Origin: Bacillus sp. USDA818B3_A
GTDB lineage: Bacteria; Bacillota; Bacilli; Bacillales; Cytobacillaceae
NCBI RefSeq assembly: GCF_009928415.1
Contig: NZ_JAABNN010000004.1
Span: 177,093 to 241,092 of the forward strand
DNA: 64,000 nt
Direction of reading: 5' to 3'
How positions within the stretch are numbered: position 1 is the stretch's first letter; each line of letters starts with the position of its first letter. The notes under the pieces are model-generated. The model worked only from the letters and a program-made list of their open reading frames with translations, was not told the DNA's origin and did no database searches. Below are positions 14,093 to 24,293 of the stretch, piece by piece. The position numbers and the translations under genes are program-made.

Positions 14093-14551
14093 TTAACTTG
14101 GATCTAATCGATAACTGAGTAACTCAAAGTCACTTGTATAAGTAAACGTTCCGTAAATAATTCCTTTACCATGAATCATATAATCAATGATATGCAGATC
14201 GCCCGCTGCCATTGGCAGACCTTTTATTTGATCAACCGGCTGCCACTCAAGCTTTCCTTCTTCTGACTCATCAAGATCCACCCCGTCAGAATCCGTTGCC
14301 ACGAACGTAAACATCATCCATTCGGACAATAGCTGGTCGCCATCCTTCATAATCATTGTAAAAATTCCCTTTAATTGCGGGTTCTTTAGATAAATGCCTG
14401 TTTCTTCACGAAATTCTCTGATACAAGAATCTCGAACAGACTCGCCTGGTTCCATTTTTCCGCCTGGGGCCACCCACCAGCCGCGGCGCGGTTTTTGCAA
14501 TAATAGTACTTGGTTATTTCGAATTAATACACAATTGGTAACCCGCTGCAC
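14093..14551 (-). CDS. Nudix hydrolase (YvcI-like, MutT/8-oxo-dGTP type)
   Basis: The 152-residue protein carries a full nudix box at about residues 31-53 (GGKMEPGE, seven residues, REFREETGI), with the expected glutamates for Mg2+ binding. It is the first gene of the yvcI-rapZ-glmR-whiA-crh operon, matching B. subtilis yvcI. The substrate cannot be read from sequence; an 8-oxo-dGTP diphosphatase annotation is customary but unproven. Confidence 0.9.
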   Translation of the reverse strand: MQRVTNCVLIRNNQVLLLQKPRRGWWVAPGGKMEPGESVRDSCIREFREETGIYLKNPQLKGIFTMIMKDGDQLLSEWMMFTFVATDSDGVDLDESEEGKLEWQPVDQIKGLPMAAGDLHIIDYMIHGKGIIYGTFTYTSDFELLSYRLDPS

Positions 14552-14715
14552 TTATTTCACCTCTTTAGAAGTGCACATGTGCCGATTGGCACAAGTTGAA
14601 ATTTAGAAGAACAAGCAACTATTTGAAGCTTGTATCATCACTTGTTATTTATTCTTTTCATTATACTATTTTTGATAATCAGTCACAATGAATAGAAATT
14701 TTATATTTTTACACC

Positions 14716-14766
14716 AAAAGCGGAAGCCCCTAGGCGCTGCAGCTAGACGATACTTCATTAGATACT
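14716..14766. repeat. Partial copy of a Bacillus-type interspersed repeat
   Basis: The segment starting AAAAGCGGAAGC and containing GGCGCTGCAGCTAGAC, then TACTTCATTA, resembles a short intergenic repeat that I recall from many Bacillaceae (AAAAGCGGAAGCGCC...GGCGCTGGAGCTAGAC). The middle is shortened here, so this looks like a decayed copy. It lies in the 344-base gap between trxB and yvcI, which otherwise holds only the trxB terminator. Confidence 0.5.
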
Positions 14767-14773
14767 TCATAAA

Positions 14774-14807
14774 CAAAAAAAGAGCACAAGCTTCTTAAGC
14801 CTGTGCT
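14774..14807 (-). terminator. trxB terminator
   Basis: Minus strand AGCACAGGCTT and AAGCTTGTGCT pair with a tight loop and are followed by seven T. It lies about 90 bases past the trxB stop. Confidence 0.8.
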
Positions 14808-14895
14808 AAAAAGGTATATATTTTTAAAGGGGGTCAATTTCCTTTATTTTACCTTATTTTTGTTTCACTACTGTTACAGAAAAATGATAAAAGGG

Positions 14896-15846
<951 letters not shown>

Positions 15847-15878
15847 CTATTTCACTCCTTACCTTCCTATATAAAAAA

Positions 15879-15914
15879 ATACGATTAAGTATTAGTATTC
15901 CCACTTAATCGTAT
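15879..15914 (-). terminator. Terminator after the TPR gene
   Basis: A perfect 12-bp stem (ATACGATTAAGT with ACTTAATCGTAT) and a 12-base loop are followed on the minus strand by a T-rich run. Confidence 0.85.
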
Positions 15915-15946
15915 AAAACAATTGGATTATAGTCCACGAATATGCT

Positions 15947-17455
15947 TTATTGTAGATAATTGTTAACCAATTTTACATATTTGCCAATGGTCGCAGGTGA
16001 CAGACCATAATGGCCAGCGATTTCCTGCTGGGAAACTTTTTCGCTACGCAGTTTATGCCACAGATATTCGACTGCCCCAGCCCAAGCCCGCTTATTACTC
16101 AAATTAAGGTCTGTCTTGGAAGCTTCGGCGAATACTGAAAACCAAAGCAGATATAAACCTGACTCAACCGTCCCAATGGGCTGATGCTTTTCATACATTA
16201 GTTCAGCAACTTCCTGGGCATCAGATGCTTTCCCCAAGCGAATCATAGAGAGATAATCCTTTTCTAGATTGGTCAGCTTTTGATTTTGGATGAGCCTGCT
16301 GTTATTAAGAAGCTCCTCTTTTTTACTCGAAACAGTTGTCAAAAAAAGCGCAAATAACCGTTCTTCTATATAGTCACTCTCTAGCTTTTGGAAAATGGAT
16401 TCTGTCAGTTCTTCAAACCCGTTTACCGCTGGCTTTTCTTGGTTCCAAGGTTCTTGACCCTCTTTATCGGGAGACATTTCAAGTACCTTTTTCCAAATAT
16501 TTTTAGCGAAATTTTCATAACCGGTGTAGAATGCTGAGTTAGCAAGCCAGTAATAAAATGGCCCATCCCCGTCAAAACCGTGCTTATATAGTTTTTTCAA
16601 CCAAAGATACGCCAGTTCATATTTACCTACTAGCGCAAAAGTCGCGCCCAGTTTATATTGCTGCTCACTTAGAAGCGGCTGGACCTTTTGCAAAACCTCG
16701 AGTAATTCAGCGGCCTTCTCTGATTGGTCTTGATAGTGTGCAAACACAAGCTTGTTACAGAGGGCGTGGAAATTGCCAGGATTTCGTTCTATTACTTCTT
16801 CTAAAATAGCTTCTGCTTTTTCCACTTTACCTAGATAAAAGTAGGCTAAAGCAAGATTATTATAAGCAGACCAGTATTCCGGATATTCCTTGACGACATC
16901 TTTGAGCAGCTCGATTGCCTTTGGAAAATAGCCGGATTCCAATAGACCACGCGCTTGCTCTTGTTTGATGATGAGGTCATCCTGCTCATAGAGCTCCTCA
17001 TCAAATTCTTCCGCCTCCAAAGTAAGTACTTCTAATAATTCTTCGGTATCATCGGAAAAGTCGCCTTCCGGATCAAGCTGCAAATAGAGCTTGCTGTGAT
17101 GATAGGCATCTTTAAAAAATCCCATATGGGCATAATTATTTGCTAAAAAGTAATGGCATTCAGCCATTTCTGGGTCAAGCTCTTCGAGGATTTGATGTAG
17201 GAGTCGGTTGGATTGTTCGAATTCACCAAGCTCTGTCGAAACAATCGCCAGCTGGCATGTAATCATCGGTTCACCTGGCTCAAGCTGAATGGCCCGTCCG
17301 AGATATTTCTTTGCCTTAATAAAATCCCGACGATGGTATGCTTTGATTCCCTTTGTGAAATAGTATTCACCTGTAGGAACAAATGATAATATTTTTCCTT
17401 TTTGAATTCTTGCCTTCGCTTCTTTCACCATGAAGTCCTCCACATGTTTCAACAT
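15947..17455 (-). CDS. TPR-repeat protein with C-terminal HTH (YvcD-like)
   Basis: About 502 residues. Tetratricopeptide-like helical repeats cover roughly residues 30-330, for example FTKGIKAYHRRDFIKAKKYLGRAI and AYNNLALAYFYLGKVEKAEAIL. The end, SQQEIAGHYGLSPATIGKYVK, looks like a helix-turn-helix of the kind that recruits DNA or RNA polymerase. No signal peptide or membrane segment is seen. It matches B. subtilis YvcD in position (next to trxB). The function is unknown; a scaffold or regulator role is only inferred. Confidence 0.8.
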   Translation of the reverse strand: MLKHVEDFMVKEAKARIQKGKILSFVPTGEYYFTKGIKAYHRRDFIKAKKYLGRAIQLEPGEPMITCQLAIVSTELGEFEQSNRLLHQILEELDPEMAECHYFLANNYAHMGFFKDAYHHSKLYLQLDPEGDFSDDTEELLEVLTLEAEEFDEELYEQDDLIIKQEQARGLLESGYFPKAIELLKDVVKEYPEYWSAYNNLALAYFYLGKVEKAEAILEEVIERNPGNFHALCNKLVFAHYQDQSEKAAELLEVLQKVQPLLSEQQYKLGATFALVGKYELAYLWLKKLYKHGFDGDGPFYYWLANSAFYTGYENFAKNIWKKVLEMSPDKEGQEPWNQEKPAVNGFEELTESIFQKLESDYIEERLFALFLTTVSSKKEELLNNSRLIQNQKLTNLEKDYLSMIRLGKASDAQEVAELMYEKHQPIGTVESGLYLLWFSVFAEASKTDLNLSNKRAWAGAVEYLWHKLRSEKVSQQEIAGHYGLSPATIGKYVKLVNNYLQ

Positions 17456-17562
17456 AACTTATGCATTATATCATATTTAGGGTCCATTCGAGAAGGGGAA
17501 TGTTGGAATGATCATTCGATTAAAGGGATCAACCTATACAACTGTAGACTCAATCTAAAAAA

Positions 17563-17590
17563 CAAAAAACCGAGCCCTATTAGGACCGGT
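17563..17590 (-). terminator. his operon terminator, overlapping the hisI stop
   Basis: The minus strand hairpin uses CCGGTCC and GGGCTCGG with a short loop and runs into TTTTTTG. The hisI TAA stop codon lies inside the stem-loop, so termination begins within the coding end. Confidence 0.75.
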
Positions 17591-18197
17591 CTTTGTGTCT
17601 TTCTTCCAGTGTTCTCAGTACTTCCTTAAATGGAAGCTCTTGTTCCACCAATAAAACTTGGAGATGATAAAGCAAATCAGCCGCTTCCCATCTTAATTCC
17701 TCATGATCACGATTTTTTGCAGCAATGATTACTTCTGCTGCCTCCTCGCCGACCTTTTTCAAAATTTTATCGACGCCTTTTTCAAACAGGTAAGTAGTGT
17801 ACGCACCCTCTGGACGCTCTTTTTCACGTTCTAAGATGACTTTTTCTAGCGATTGCAGAATCTGATAATCTGCTAAATTGGCTTCACGCTCTACAACCCG
17901 TTCAGAAAAACAACTGACGGCACCGGTGTGGCAGGCAGGTCCTTTCGGATAAACCTGAACTAATAACGCATCTTGGTCGCAGTCATAATTGATGCTGGCA
18001 ACCGTCTGTGTATTTCCGCTTGTCGCGCCTTTATGCCACAACTCCTGACGGGAGCGGCTGTAAAACCATGTTTCTCCTGAATCAATCGTCTTTTTCAATG
18101 ATTCCTCGTTCATATAAGCGAGAGTTAAAACCTCTTTTGTGTCTGCATCTTGGATAATAGCGGGGACGAGCCCCTTTTCATCAAATTTTACGTTCAT
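17580..18197 (-). CDS. hisI: Bifunctional phosphoribosyl-AMP cyclohydrolase / phosphoribosyl-ATP pyrophosphatase
   Basis: Catalyses steps two and three of histidine synthesis. The 205-residue fusion has the HisI domain first (residues 1-105, with the metal-binding cysteines in [12 protein letters not shown] and [12 protein letters not shown]). The HisE domain follows from about residue 115 ([22 protein letters not shown]). Its start overlaps hisF by four bases. It is the last gene of the operon. Confidence 0.96.
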   Translation of the reverse strand: MNVKFDEKGLVPAIIQDADTKEVLTLAYMNEESLKKTIDSGETWFYSRSRQELWHKGATSGNTQTVASINYDCDQDALLVQVYPKGPACHTGAVSCFSERVVEREANLADYQILQSLEKVILEREKERPEGAYTTYLFEKGVDKILKKVGEEAAEVIIAAKNRDHEELRWEAADLLYHLQVLLVEQELPFKEVLRTLEERHKDRS

Positions 18198-18955
18198 CGT
18201 ATGCTCACTCCTTTTTCCCTTAAAAAGCCCTTGACCTCATCAACAGATGTTTCTTTATAATGAAAAATTGAGGCAGCAAGGGCTGCGTCTGCTTTTCCGG
18301 CTAAAAAGGCCTCAGCAAAGTGATCGGCATTTCCTGCTCCGCCCGAAGCGATGACAGGAATGGTTACAGCTTCACTTACCGCTTTAGTCAACTCTAAATC
18401 AAATCCATCTTTCTCTCCGTCACTGTCCATGCTTGTCAACAGGATCTCACCGGCGCCAAGCTCGGCGGCTTCCACAGCCCACTCGACTACCTTTTTCTCT
18501 GTCGGTGTCCGGCCGCCATGGGTGTAGACACGCCAGGTTCCAATCTCCGGATCATATTTAGCATCAATGGCGACAACGATACATTGGGAACCAAAGTAAT
18601 CAGCGCCTTCTTTGATTAATCCTGGATTTACGACTGCTGCTGTGTTCAGTGACACTTTATCGGCACCCGCGCGGAGAATTCTTTTCATATCCTCGAGGGC
18701 ATTGATTCCCCCGCCAACCGTGAACGGAATCGCCAGCTCCGATGCTACTGCCTTAACGACTTCTACCATGGTTTTCCGGCCTTCAACCGAAGCGGAAATA
18801 TCAAGGAACACGAGTTCATCTGCCCCTTGCTCATCATAAAACCGTGCCAGTTCAACCGGATCGCCGGCGTCGCGCAGCTGGACAAATTGAATTCCTTTGA
18901 CTACCCGGCCGTCTTTTACATCAAGGCAGGGGATAATACGCTTTGTTAATGTCAC
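18194..18955 (-). CDS. hisF: Imidazole glycerol phosphate synthase, cyclase subunit
   Basis: A TIM barrel that joins ammonia from HisH to PRFAR, giving imidazole glycerol phosphate and AICAR. The 253-residue protein starts with the phosphate/catalytic strand [15 protein letters not shown] (catalytic Asp12) and has the second catalytic aspartate in VVAIDAKYD. The glycine-rich phosphate loops VGGGIN and IASGGAG are also present. Four-base overlaps join it to hisA and hisI. Confidence 0.97.
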   Translation of the reverse strand: MTLTKRIIPCLDVKDGRVVKGIQFVQLRDAGDPVELARFYDEQGADELVFLDISASVEGRKTMVEVVKAVASELAIPFTVGGGINALEDMKRILRAGADKVSLNTAAVVNPGLIKEGADYFGSQCIVVAIDAKYDPEIGTWRVYTHGGRTPTEKKVVEWAVEAAELGAGEILLTSMDSDGEKDGFDLELTKAVSEAVTIPVIASGGAGNADHFAEAFLAGKADAALAASIFHYKETSVDEVKGFLREKGVSIR

Positions 18956-19677
18956 TTGGTCCCCACCTCTTCCAAAGCTTCCTTTAGAGTAAAGCGATTT
19001 TCATAAAGGGCCTTCCCTACAATCGCTCCATTGATCCCTTTTCCTGCGATGGCCTGTAAATCTTCGAGACTGCTGACCCCGCCAGAGGCAATCACATTTT
19101 TCCCAGTGGCTTCTGCCATTTCACAAACGGCATCAATATTTGGACCTGCTAAGGTTCCATCTGTAGCGATATCAGTAAAAATAAATGTTTCGGCACCTGC
19201 ATCAGCAAATCGCTTGCCAAGCTCAACCGCTTTTACGGAAGAGGTATCAAGCCAGCCATGTGTAGCGACATAACCGTTTTTCGCATCGATTCCAACAGCA
19301 ATCTTTTCGCCATACTTTTGAATCATCTCGATAGCAAACTCCGGATTCGAAACAGCAATACTGCCGATAATGACACGGTCCACGCCGTTTTCAAGATAAT
19401 GAAGAATATCCTCTTCCGTCCGGATTCCACCGCCAATTTGAACTTTTGCGTCTAAGTTTTGCGCCGCCTCAATGACAAACCGGTCATTCACGCGCTTACC
19501 GTCTTTGGCCCCATCAAGGTCGACCATATGAATCCATTCGGCGCCGGCTGCAGCAAAGCTTTTTGCCATTTCAAAAGGGGAATCCCCATAAACGGTTTCC
19601 TTTCCGTAGTCTCCCTGAAGGAGACGAACACATTTTCCGCCGCGCATATCGATTGCCGGATAAATTGTTAAACTCAT
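18952..19677 (-). CDS. hisA: ProFAR isomerase
   Basis: Opens the ProFAR ribose ring by an Amadori rearrangement. A 241-residue TIM barrel related to HisF, with catalytic Asp10 in [14 protein letters not shown], a second aspartate in [15 protein letters not shown] and phosphate loops IGGGIR and IASGGV. It is coupled to hisH and hisF by four-base overlaps. Confidence 0.97.
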   Translation of the reverse strand: MSLTIYPAIDMRGGKCVRLLQGDYGKETVYGDSPFEMAKSFAAAGAEWIHMVDLDGAKDGKRVNDRFVIEAAQNLDAKVQIGGGIRTEEDILHYLENGVDRVIIGSIAVSNPEFAIEMIQKYGEKIAVGIDAKNGYVATHGWLDTSSVKAVELGKRFADAGAETFIFTDIATDGTLAGPNIDAVCEMAEATGKNVIASGGVSSLEDLQAIAGKGINGAIVGKALYENRFTLKEALEEVGTK

Positions 19678-20300
19678 CGAACCGTCTCCCTTTCAGCAGC
19701 CAATTTTAAAAAGTTATTTAATAAAGCCATCCCAAGTCTGCTGCTTTTTTCAGGATGAAATTGCATGCCAAAGATGTTATTTTTCCCAACCACCGCTGAT
19801 ACTTGTTCGTGGTAGTCTGCCTTTGCCAACAGGGCGTCGTTGCTTCCGGCATCGACAAAATAGGAATGGACGAAATAAACGTAGTCTTCGTTTAGGTCTT
19901 TTAATAAAGGTGAATCTTTAACAAATTCGAGCCGGTTCCAGCCCATATGCGGGACTTTGTAAGTTTCGCCTTCTGGAGTGGTCCCCGGAAATCGGCGGAC
20001 CTTTCCTTCTAGCAAACCTAATCCCTTAGTTGGACCATTTTCTTCACTTTCTTCAAAAAGGAGCTGCATGCCGAGGCAGATGCCCAATAGAGGTTTGCCT
20101 GTCGCGGCAAATTCATGGATGGTTTCAACCGGCAGCCGTTCCATTGCATCACGGAAAGAACCCACGCCCGGAAGAATTAAGGCATCGGCATGAAGTAATT
20201 CCTCTTTGTCTGCGGAAATAAAATAGTTGGCGTCAAGCCGCTCAAGGGCTTTGCTTACGCTAAAAAGATTTCCCATCCCGTAATCTACGATTCCGATCAT
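19674..20300 (-). CDS. hisH: Imidazole glycerol phosphate synthase, glutaminase subunit
   Basis: Class I glutamine amidotransferase that feeds ammonia to HisF. I start at [11 protein letters not shown] (208 residues), which follows GAGGAAGGTG; the 36 codons upstream in frame overlap the hisB end and are not family-like. The nucleophile Cys75 is in [10 protein letters not shown], and His182 and Glu184 lie in GMQFHPEKS. There is a gap of about 46 bases after hisB. Confidence 0.96.
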   Translation of the reverse strand: MIGIVDYGMGNLFSVSKALERLDANYFISADKEELLHADALILPGVGSFRDAMERLPVETIHEFAATGKPLLGICLGMQLLFEESEENGPTKGLGLLEGKVRRFPGTTPEGETYKVPHMGWNRLEFVKDSPLLKDLNEDYVYFVHSYFVDAGSNDALLAKADYHEQVSAVVGKNNIFGMQFHPEKSSRLGMALLNNFLKLAAERETVR

Positions 20301-20346
20301 TTCTGTCACCTTCCTCTGATGGTATGTATAGTATCGCCTTAGGCTG

Positions 20347-20934
20347 TTAGAGCATCCCTTTAGTGGAAGGCACGCCTTTGATACGTGGATCAATAGTGGT
20401 TGCTTCATCCAGCGCTCTTGCTAATGCTTTAAACACAGCTTCGATCATATGGTGTGTGTTTTGTCCATAATGTACAATGACATGAAGGTTCATTCGGGCC
20501 TCAAGCGCCAGTTTCCAAAGGAATTCGTGAACAAGCTCCGTATCAAACGTGCCAACCTTTTGGCTTGGGAATTCGGCACGCATTTCGAGGTGCGGACGGT
20601 TGCTAAGGTCTACAACTACTTGTGCGAGCGCCTCATCCATTGGAACGAATGCATTTCCGTAACGCTTGATGCCGCGTTTGTCACCTAAAGCTTCACGAAG
20701 TGCCTGACCTAAACAAATCCCGATATCTTCTGTGGTGTGATGGTCATCGACTTCAATATCTCCTTGGGCATCGACGGTTAAATTAAATTGTCCGTGCTTG
20801 GTAAACAAGTCAAGCATGTGGCTCATAAATGGGACGCCAGTTTCAAGATTGGAACTGCCTTCTCCGTCAATATCAAACGCTAGTTTAATTTTTGTTTCGC
20901 CGGTATATCGTTCAACACTTGCTGATCTTTCCAT
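20347..20934 (-). CDS. hisB: Imidazoleglycerol-phosphate dehydratase
   Basis: A Mn2+-dependent dehydratase. The 195-residue length marks the monofunctional type without the phosphatase domain of enterobacteria, so histidinol-phosphatase must be encoded elsewhere. Metal-binding histidine motifs are visible as [10 protein letters not shown] and, near the C-terminus, [16 protein letters not shown]. It lies between hisD and hisH. Confidence 0.97.
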   Translation of the reverse strand: MERSASVERYTGETKIKLAFDIDGEGSSNLETGVPFMSHMLDLFTKHGQFNLTVDAQGDIEVDDHHTTEDIGICLGQALREALGDKRGIKRYGNAFVPMDEALAQVVVDLSNRPHLEMRAEFPSQKVGTFDTELVHEFLWKLALEARMNLHVIVHYGQNTHHMIEAVFKALARALDEATTIDPRIKGVPSTKGML

Positions 20935-20957
20935 TTTAAGATACCCCTTTACTCTTT

Positions 20958-22232
20958 CTAATTATCGTTCTTCAATCTCGTCTCAACCGCTCGTGCATGT
21001 GCCTCGAGCCCTTCCATGCGGGCGAACTTGGCGATTTTTGCTCCATTTTCCTTTAATGCCTTCTCACTATATATAATGACACTAGATTTCTTTTGAAAAT
21101 CATCAACATTCAGCGGACTAGAGAAACGGGCTGTTCCATTCGTCGGCAGCACATGATTGGGTCCTGCGAAATAATCGCCCACTGGTTCAGAGCTATATCG
21201 ACCGACAAAAATGGCCCCCGCATGACGAATTTTCCCCAAAAGTTCGATTGCATTTTCCGTGATTACTTCGAGATGCTCTGGAGCTAACTGATTGACCGTT
21301 TCAACTGCTTCATCGAGATCAGCTGTTACATAAATCGCACCATAATCGGCAATCGAACGGGCAGCGATTTCTTTCCTTGGCAATACAGCAAGCTGTTTTT
21401 CCACTTCTTCAGCAACCGCCTCTGCTAATGCAAGTGAAGGTGTTACAAGCACACTGCAGGCGCGCGGGTCGTGTTCAGCCTGTGATAATAAATCAGCAGC
21501 CACCTCATCCGCCCGGGCAGTATCATCTGCTAAAACGGCGATTTCACTTGGACCGGCAATCATATCAATATCAACATCGCCAAATACTTCACGTTTCGCT
21601 AAAGCGACAAAAATATTACCTGGACCGGTAATCTTATCAACAGGAGCAATTGAATCTGTTCCATAAGCAAGGGCAGCAACCGCTTGGGCTCCGCCTACTT
21701 TAAAAATTTCTTTGACACCCGCTTCTTTTGCCGCCACTAGTACGGCTGCAGGAAGCTTCCCTTCCGAGTCCGGCGGTGACACCATCACAATCCGCTTTAC
21801 CCCCGCTACCTGTGCCGGAATGACATTCATTAACACGGAAGATGGATAAGCAGCTGTTCCGCCAGGTACATATACGCCAACCGAATCGAGCGGAGTGATT
21901 TTTTGGCCAAGAACCGTTCCATTCTCTTCTGTGGTCATCCAAGAAGGACGGAGCTGCTTTTCATGAAAAGACTTAATATTCTCTGCAGCTTCTCGAACGA
22001 TTTCAATATACTCCTGATCTACCTCTTGATAGGCAGCTTCCAATTCACCTTCGGTTACAGAAAAAGAAGATAATTGTACGCGGTCAAATTTCTCCGTAAA
22101 CTCTTTTAATGCCTCATCACCGCGAGTGCGAATTGCTGAAATTATTTCTTTAACAACTGCAAGCTGCTCGGAGGTGCCTGATTCAATTGACCGTTTAATT
22201 GAAACAAGGTCATCTACTTTTAAGATTTTCAT
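20958..22232 (-). CDS. hisD: Histidinol dehydrogenase
   Basis: Zn2+-dependent NAD enzyme that performs the last two oxidations to histidine. The 424-residue protein includes [21 protein letters not shown] split over the expected loop, [14 protein letters not shown], the SQAEHDPRA metal site and [16 protein letters not shown] near the C-terminus. It starts 14 bases after hisG. Confidence 0.97.
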   Translation of the reverse strand: MKILKVDDLVSIKRSIESGTSEQLAVVKEIISAIRTRGDEALKEFTEKFDRVQLSSFSVTEGELEAAYQEVDQEYIEIVREAAENIKSFHEKQLRPSWMTTEENGTVLGQKITPLDSVGVYVPGGTAAYPSSVLMNVIPAQVAGVKRIVMVSPPDSEGKLPAAVLVAAKEAGVKEIFKVGGAQAVAALAYGTDSIAPVDKITGPGNIFVALAKREVFGDVDIDMIAGPSEIAVLADDTARADEVAADLLSQAEHDPRACSVLVTPSLALAEAVAEEVEKQLAVLPRKEIAARSIADYGAIYVTADLDEAVETVNQLAPEHLEVITENAIELLGKIRHAGAIFVGRYSSEPVGDYFAGPNHVLPTNGTARFSSPLNVDDFQKKSSVIIYSEKALKENGAKIAKFARMEGLEAHARAVETRLKNDN

Positions 22233-22246
22233 ATTTCAAACCTCCA

Positions 22247-22870
22247 TTAAACTACTTCACTAAGTCGTTTCACCATATCATCAATCTGTTGATCTTTGAT
22301 TCGATAGCTGACGGGATTGACGACAAATCGCGAAGTGACATCCTTAATACGTTCATACTCCACAAGTCCATTTTCTTTCAATGTCCGTCCAGTAGAAACA
22401 ATATCGACAATCCGGTCAGATAACCCGATGATTGGTGCCAGCTCAATCGAGCCATTTAATTTAATGATTTCCACCTGTTCCCCCTGCTCACGGAAGTAAG
22501 CCTCGGCCACATTCGGATACTTGGTCGCAACCCTTGGTGCAACGTCATTCATTTTGGTATCAGGAAGACCTGCTACAGCCAGATAGCAGTAGCTGATTTT
22601 TAAATCAAGAAGTTCGTACACATCGCGCTCTTCTTCCAGCAATACATCCTTCCCGGCAATCCCGACGTCTGCCACGCCATGTTCCACATAGGTAGCAACA
22701 TCCATTGGCTTGGCTAAAATAAACCGCAGGCCCTCTTCTGGAACGTCAATAATTAGTTTGCGTGAATCATCAAATTCTGGTGGAAGATTGTATCCCGCTT
22801 TGCGGAGCAGATCCACGGCCTCTATAAAAATACGCCCTTTTGGCATCGCTATTGTTAGTACGTTACTCAT
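22247..22870 (-). CDS. hisG: ATP phosphoribosyltransferase, short form
   Basis: First committed enzyme of histidine synthesis. At 207 residues it is the short form, which lacks the C-terminal regulatory domain and needs HisZ. Motifs include [11 protein letters not shown] at the start, the [12 protein letters not shown] segment and a PRPP-type loop near ADIVSTGRT ([13 protein letters not shown]). It overlaps hisZ by four bases, in line with a fixed HisGZ complex. Confidence 0.97.
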   Translation of the reverse strand: MSNVLTIAMPKGRIFIEAVDLLRKAGYNLPPEFDDSRKLIIDVPEEGLRFILAKPMDVATYVEHGVADVGIAGKDVLLEEERDVYELLDLKISYCYLAVAGLPDTKMNDVAPRVATKYPNVAEAYFREQGEQVEIIKLNGSIELAPIIGLSDRIVDIVSTGRTLKENGLVEYERIKDVTSRFVVNPVSYRIKDQQIDDMVKRLSEVV

Positions 22871-24036
22871 TCCGCGCGACCTCCAATTAAATAAGTTGTC
22901 TCGGCAAATCTTTTTGTAAATGCATCGAGATTTCTTACTCCGGTAATATCTTGGAGTACAGCCTTTTTCCCTTGCTCATGCATGCTTGCAGCCAATTCAA
23001 AAGCCTCTCTCCGTCGTTCCTGACTAAAGAAGATACAGTGAGTGTTATTTTCGACTTGGCCGCCGCTAAGTGCTTCAAGGAGCATATCCATACGAACGGC
23101 AAAACCTGTCGCGCTCGCTGTTTTTCCAAACTTCTCTATTAAACTATAGCGGCCGCCATTTCCGATTGGGAAACCAACATTTCCGGCATAGGCTTCAAAA
23201 AGAATCCCGGAATAGTAACTCATATGGCTGACGATCGTAAAATCAAATTTTACATACTCGGCAACGCCATAATCCTTAATTACGTCCCAAAGTTCCTTTA
23301 GTTCTAAAATGGCCTGTTTCCCTTTATCATTCTCAATAATATCGAGTGCCAAGCCCATCACTTCTTCTCCCCCGCGCAGCTCGAGAAGCTGTAAGAGTCT
23401 CTTTTTATCAATCGATGATAACGAAAGCGATTGGACGTGCTCACGGTAGCCGACATAATTTTTTTCAAATAAAAATTTACGTAATGCGGTGGCTCTGCCA
23501 TTTGTTCCAAGGATCTGCACGAAAAGTTCGTTCGCAAAGCCTACATGTCCAATCGATACTTGAAATTGCTCCAGTCCCGCTTTTTTAAGAGAGGAAATCA
23601 ACAGGGCAATAACCTCGCCGTCACAGGAAACTGTTTCTTCATTGAGGCATTCCACACCGATTTGTTCAAATTCAGCCGGACGTCCCCCTTCGCGCTGCTG
23701 TGCACGAAAGACATTGGCGGAGTATGCAAGCCTTACAGGAAGGTCCTCATTTAACAGCTTTGATGCCGCTACCCGGGCAATCGGAGCTGTCATATCAGGT
23801 CGAAGTACGAGAGTATGGCCTTCTTTGTCGAGTAATTTAAAAAGCTGCTGGTCATCGATTGCTGATGCAGCTCCAACTGTTTCGTAATATTCAAGTGTTG
23901 GGGTTTCAATAAATTGGTATCCCCACAGTTTCATCGTATCTGCCATGAAGGTACGAACACGATGTTTCTTCTCATATAGTTCGGGCAGTGTATCCCGCAT
24001 TCCCAGCGGCTTTTCAAACATAAACAAGCGACTCAT
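22867..24036 (-). CDS. hisZ: ATP phosphoribosyltransferase regulatory subunit
   Basis: A catalytically inactive HisRS-like paralogue that activates short HisG and confers histidine feedback. I favour the start at [10 protein letters not shown] (389 residues), nine bases after AAAGG; the in-frame ATG three codons earlier touches that site. Motif 1 and 2-like segments remain ([26 protein letters not shown]), and there is no anticodon-binding domain typical of HisS. It is the first gene of the his operon. Confidence 0.95.
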   Translation of the reverse strand: MSRLFMFEKPLGMRDTLPELYEKKHRVRTFMADTMKLWGYQFIETPTLEYYETVGAASAIDDQQLFKLLDKEGHTLVLRPDMTAPIARVAASKLLNEDLPVRLAYSANVFRAQQREGGRPAEFEQIGVECLNEETVSCDGEVIALLISSLKKAGLEQFQVSIGHVGFANELFVQILGTNGRATALRKFLFEKNYVGYREHVQSLSLSSIDKKRLLQLLELRGGEEVMGLALDIIENDKGKQAILELKELWDVIKDYGVAEYVKFDFTIVSHMSYYSGILFEAYAGNVGFPIGNGGRYSLIEKFGKTASATGFAVRMDMLLEALSGGQVENNTHCIFFSQERRREAFELAASMHEQGKKAVLQDITGVRNLDAFTKRFAETTYLIGGRAE

Positions 24037-24107
24037 TTTGTTCATCCTTTATCTTCAGATTTTATAGTATTTTTCAGAATCCTTTAGTCTGCTAATGTGA
24101 TAATATA

Positions 24108-24153
24108 CTAAAGTTTACTCTTTTATATAGGTCACGTCAAATAAAAACTTTAG
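24108..24153 (-). promoter_or_regulatory. his operon promoter framed by an inverted repeat
   Basis: On the minus strand a -35 TTGACG (24135-24140) and a -10 TAAACT (24112-24117) are 17 bases apart. Perfect 9-base inverted arms, CTAAAGTTT and AAACTTTAG, flank this promoter at 24145-24153 and 24108-24116. The leader to hisZ is only about 70 bases and shows no T-box structure, so a repressor binding the arms is more likely than attenuation. Confidence 0.65.
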
Positions 24154-24245
24154 AGTTTCTTTCTATTTTAAACTAGTTTTACTGACTGTACGCAATAAAT
24201 TTATCGAATTTTCACGAGATTCGGTGGAATTTGTTTTTTTCAGCC

Positions 24246-24282
24246 GAAAAAAAACACCCCTCAACATAAGTCAGGAGTGCCT
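24246..24282 (-). terminator. Terminator of the 5'-nucleotidase gene
   Basis: Minus strand GCACTCCT pairs with GGGGTGT (with G-T pairs) around a short loop, followed by eight T. Confidence 0.75.
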
Positions 24283-24293
24283 TTTTAAAAAAA

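Noticed and set aside
16558..16809. Plus-strand ORF antisense to the TPR gene
   Set aside because: It is a shadow frame with no ribosome site or homology.
24046..24110. T-box or attenuator for the his operon
   Set aside because: The leader is too short (about 70 bases) and has no T-box core or terminator hairpin.
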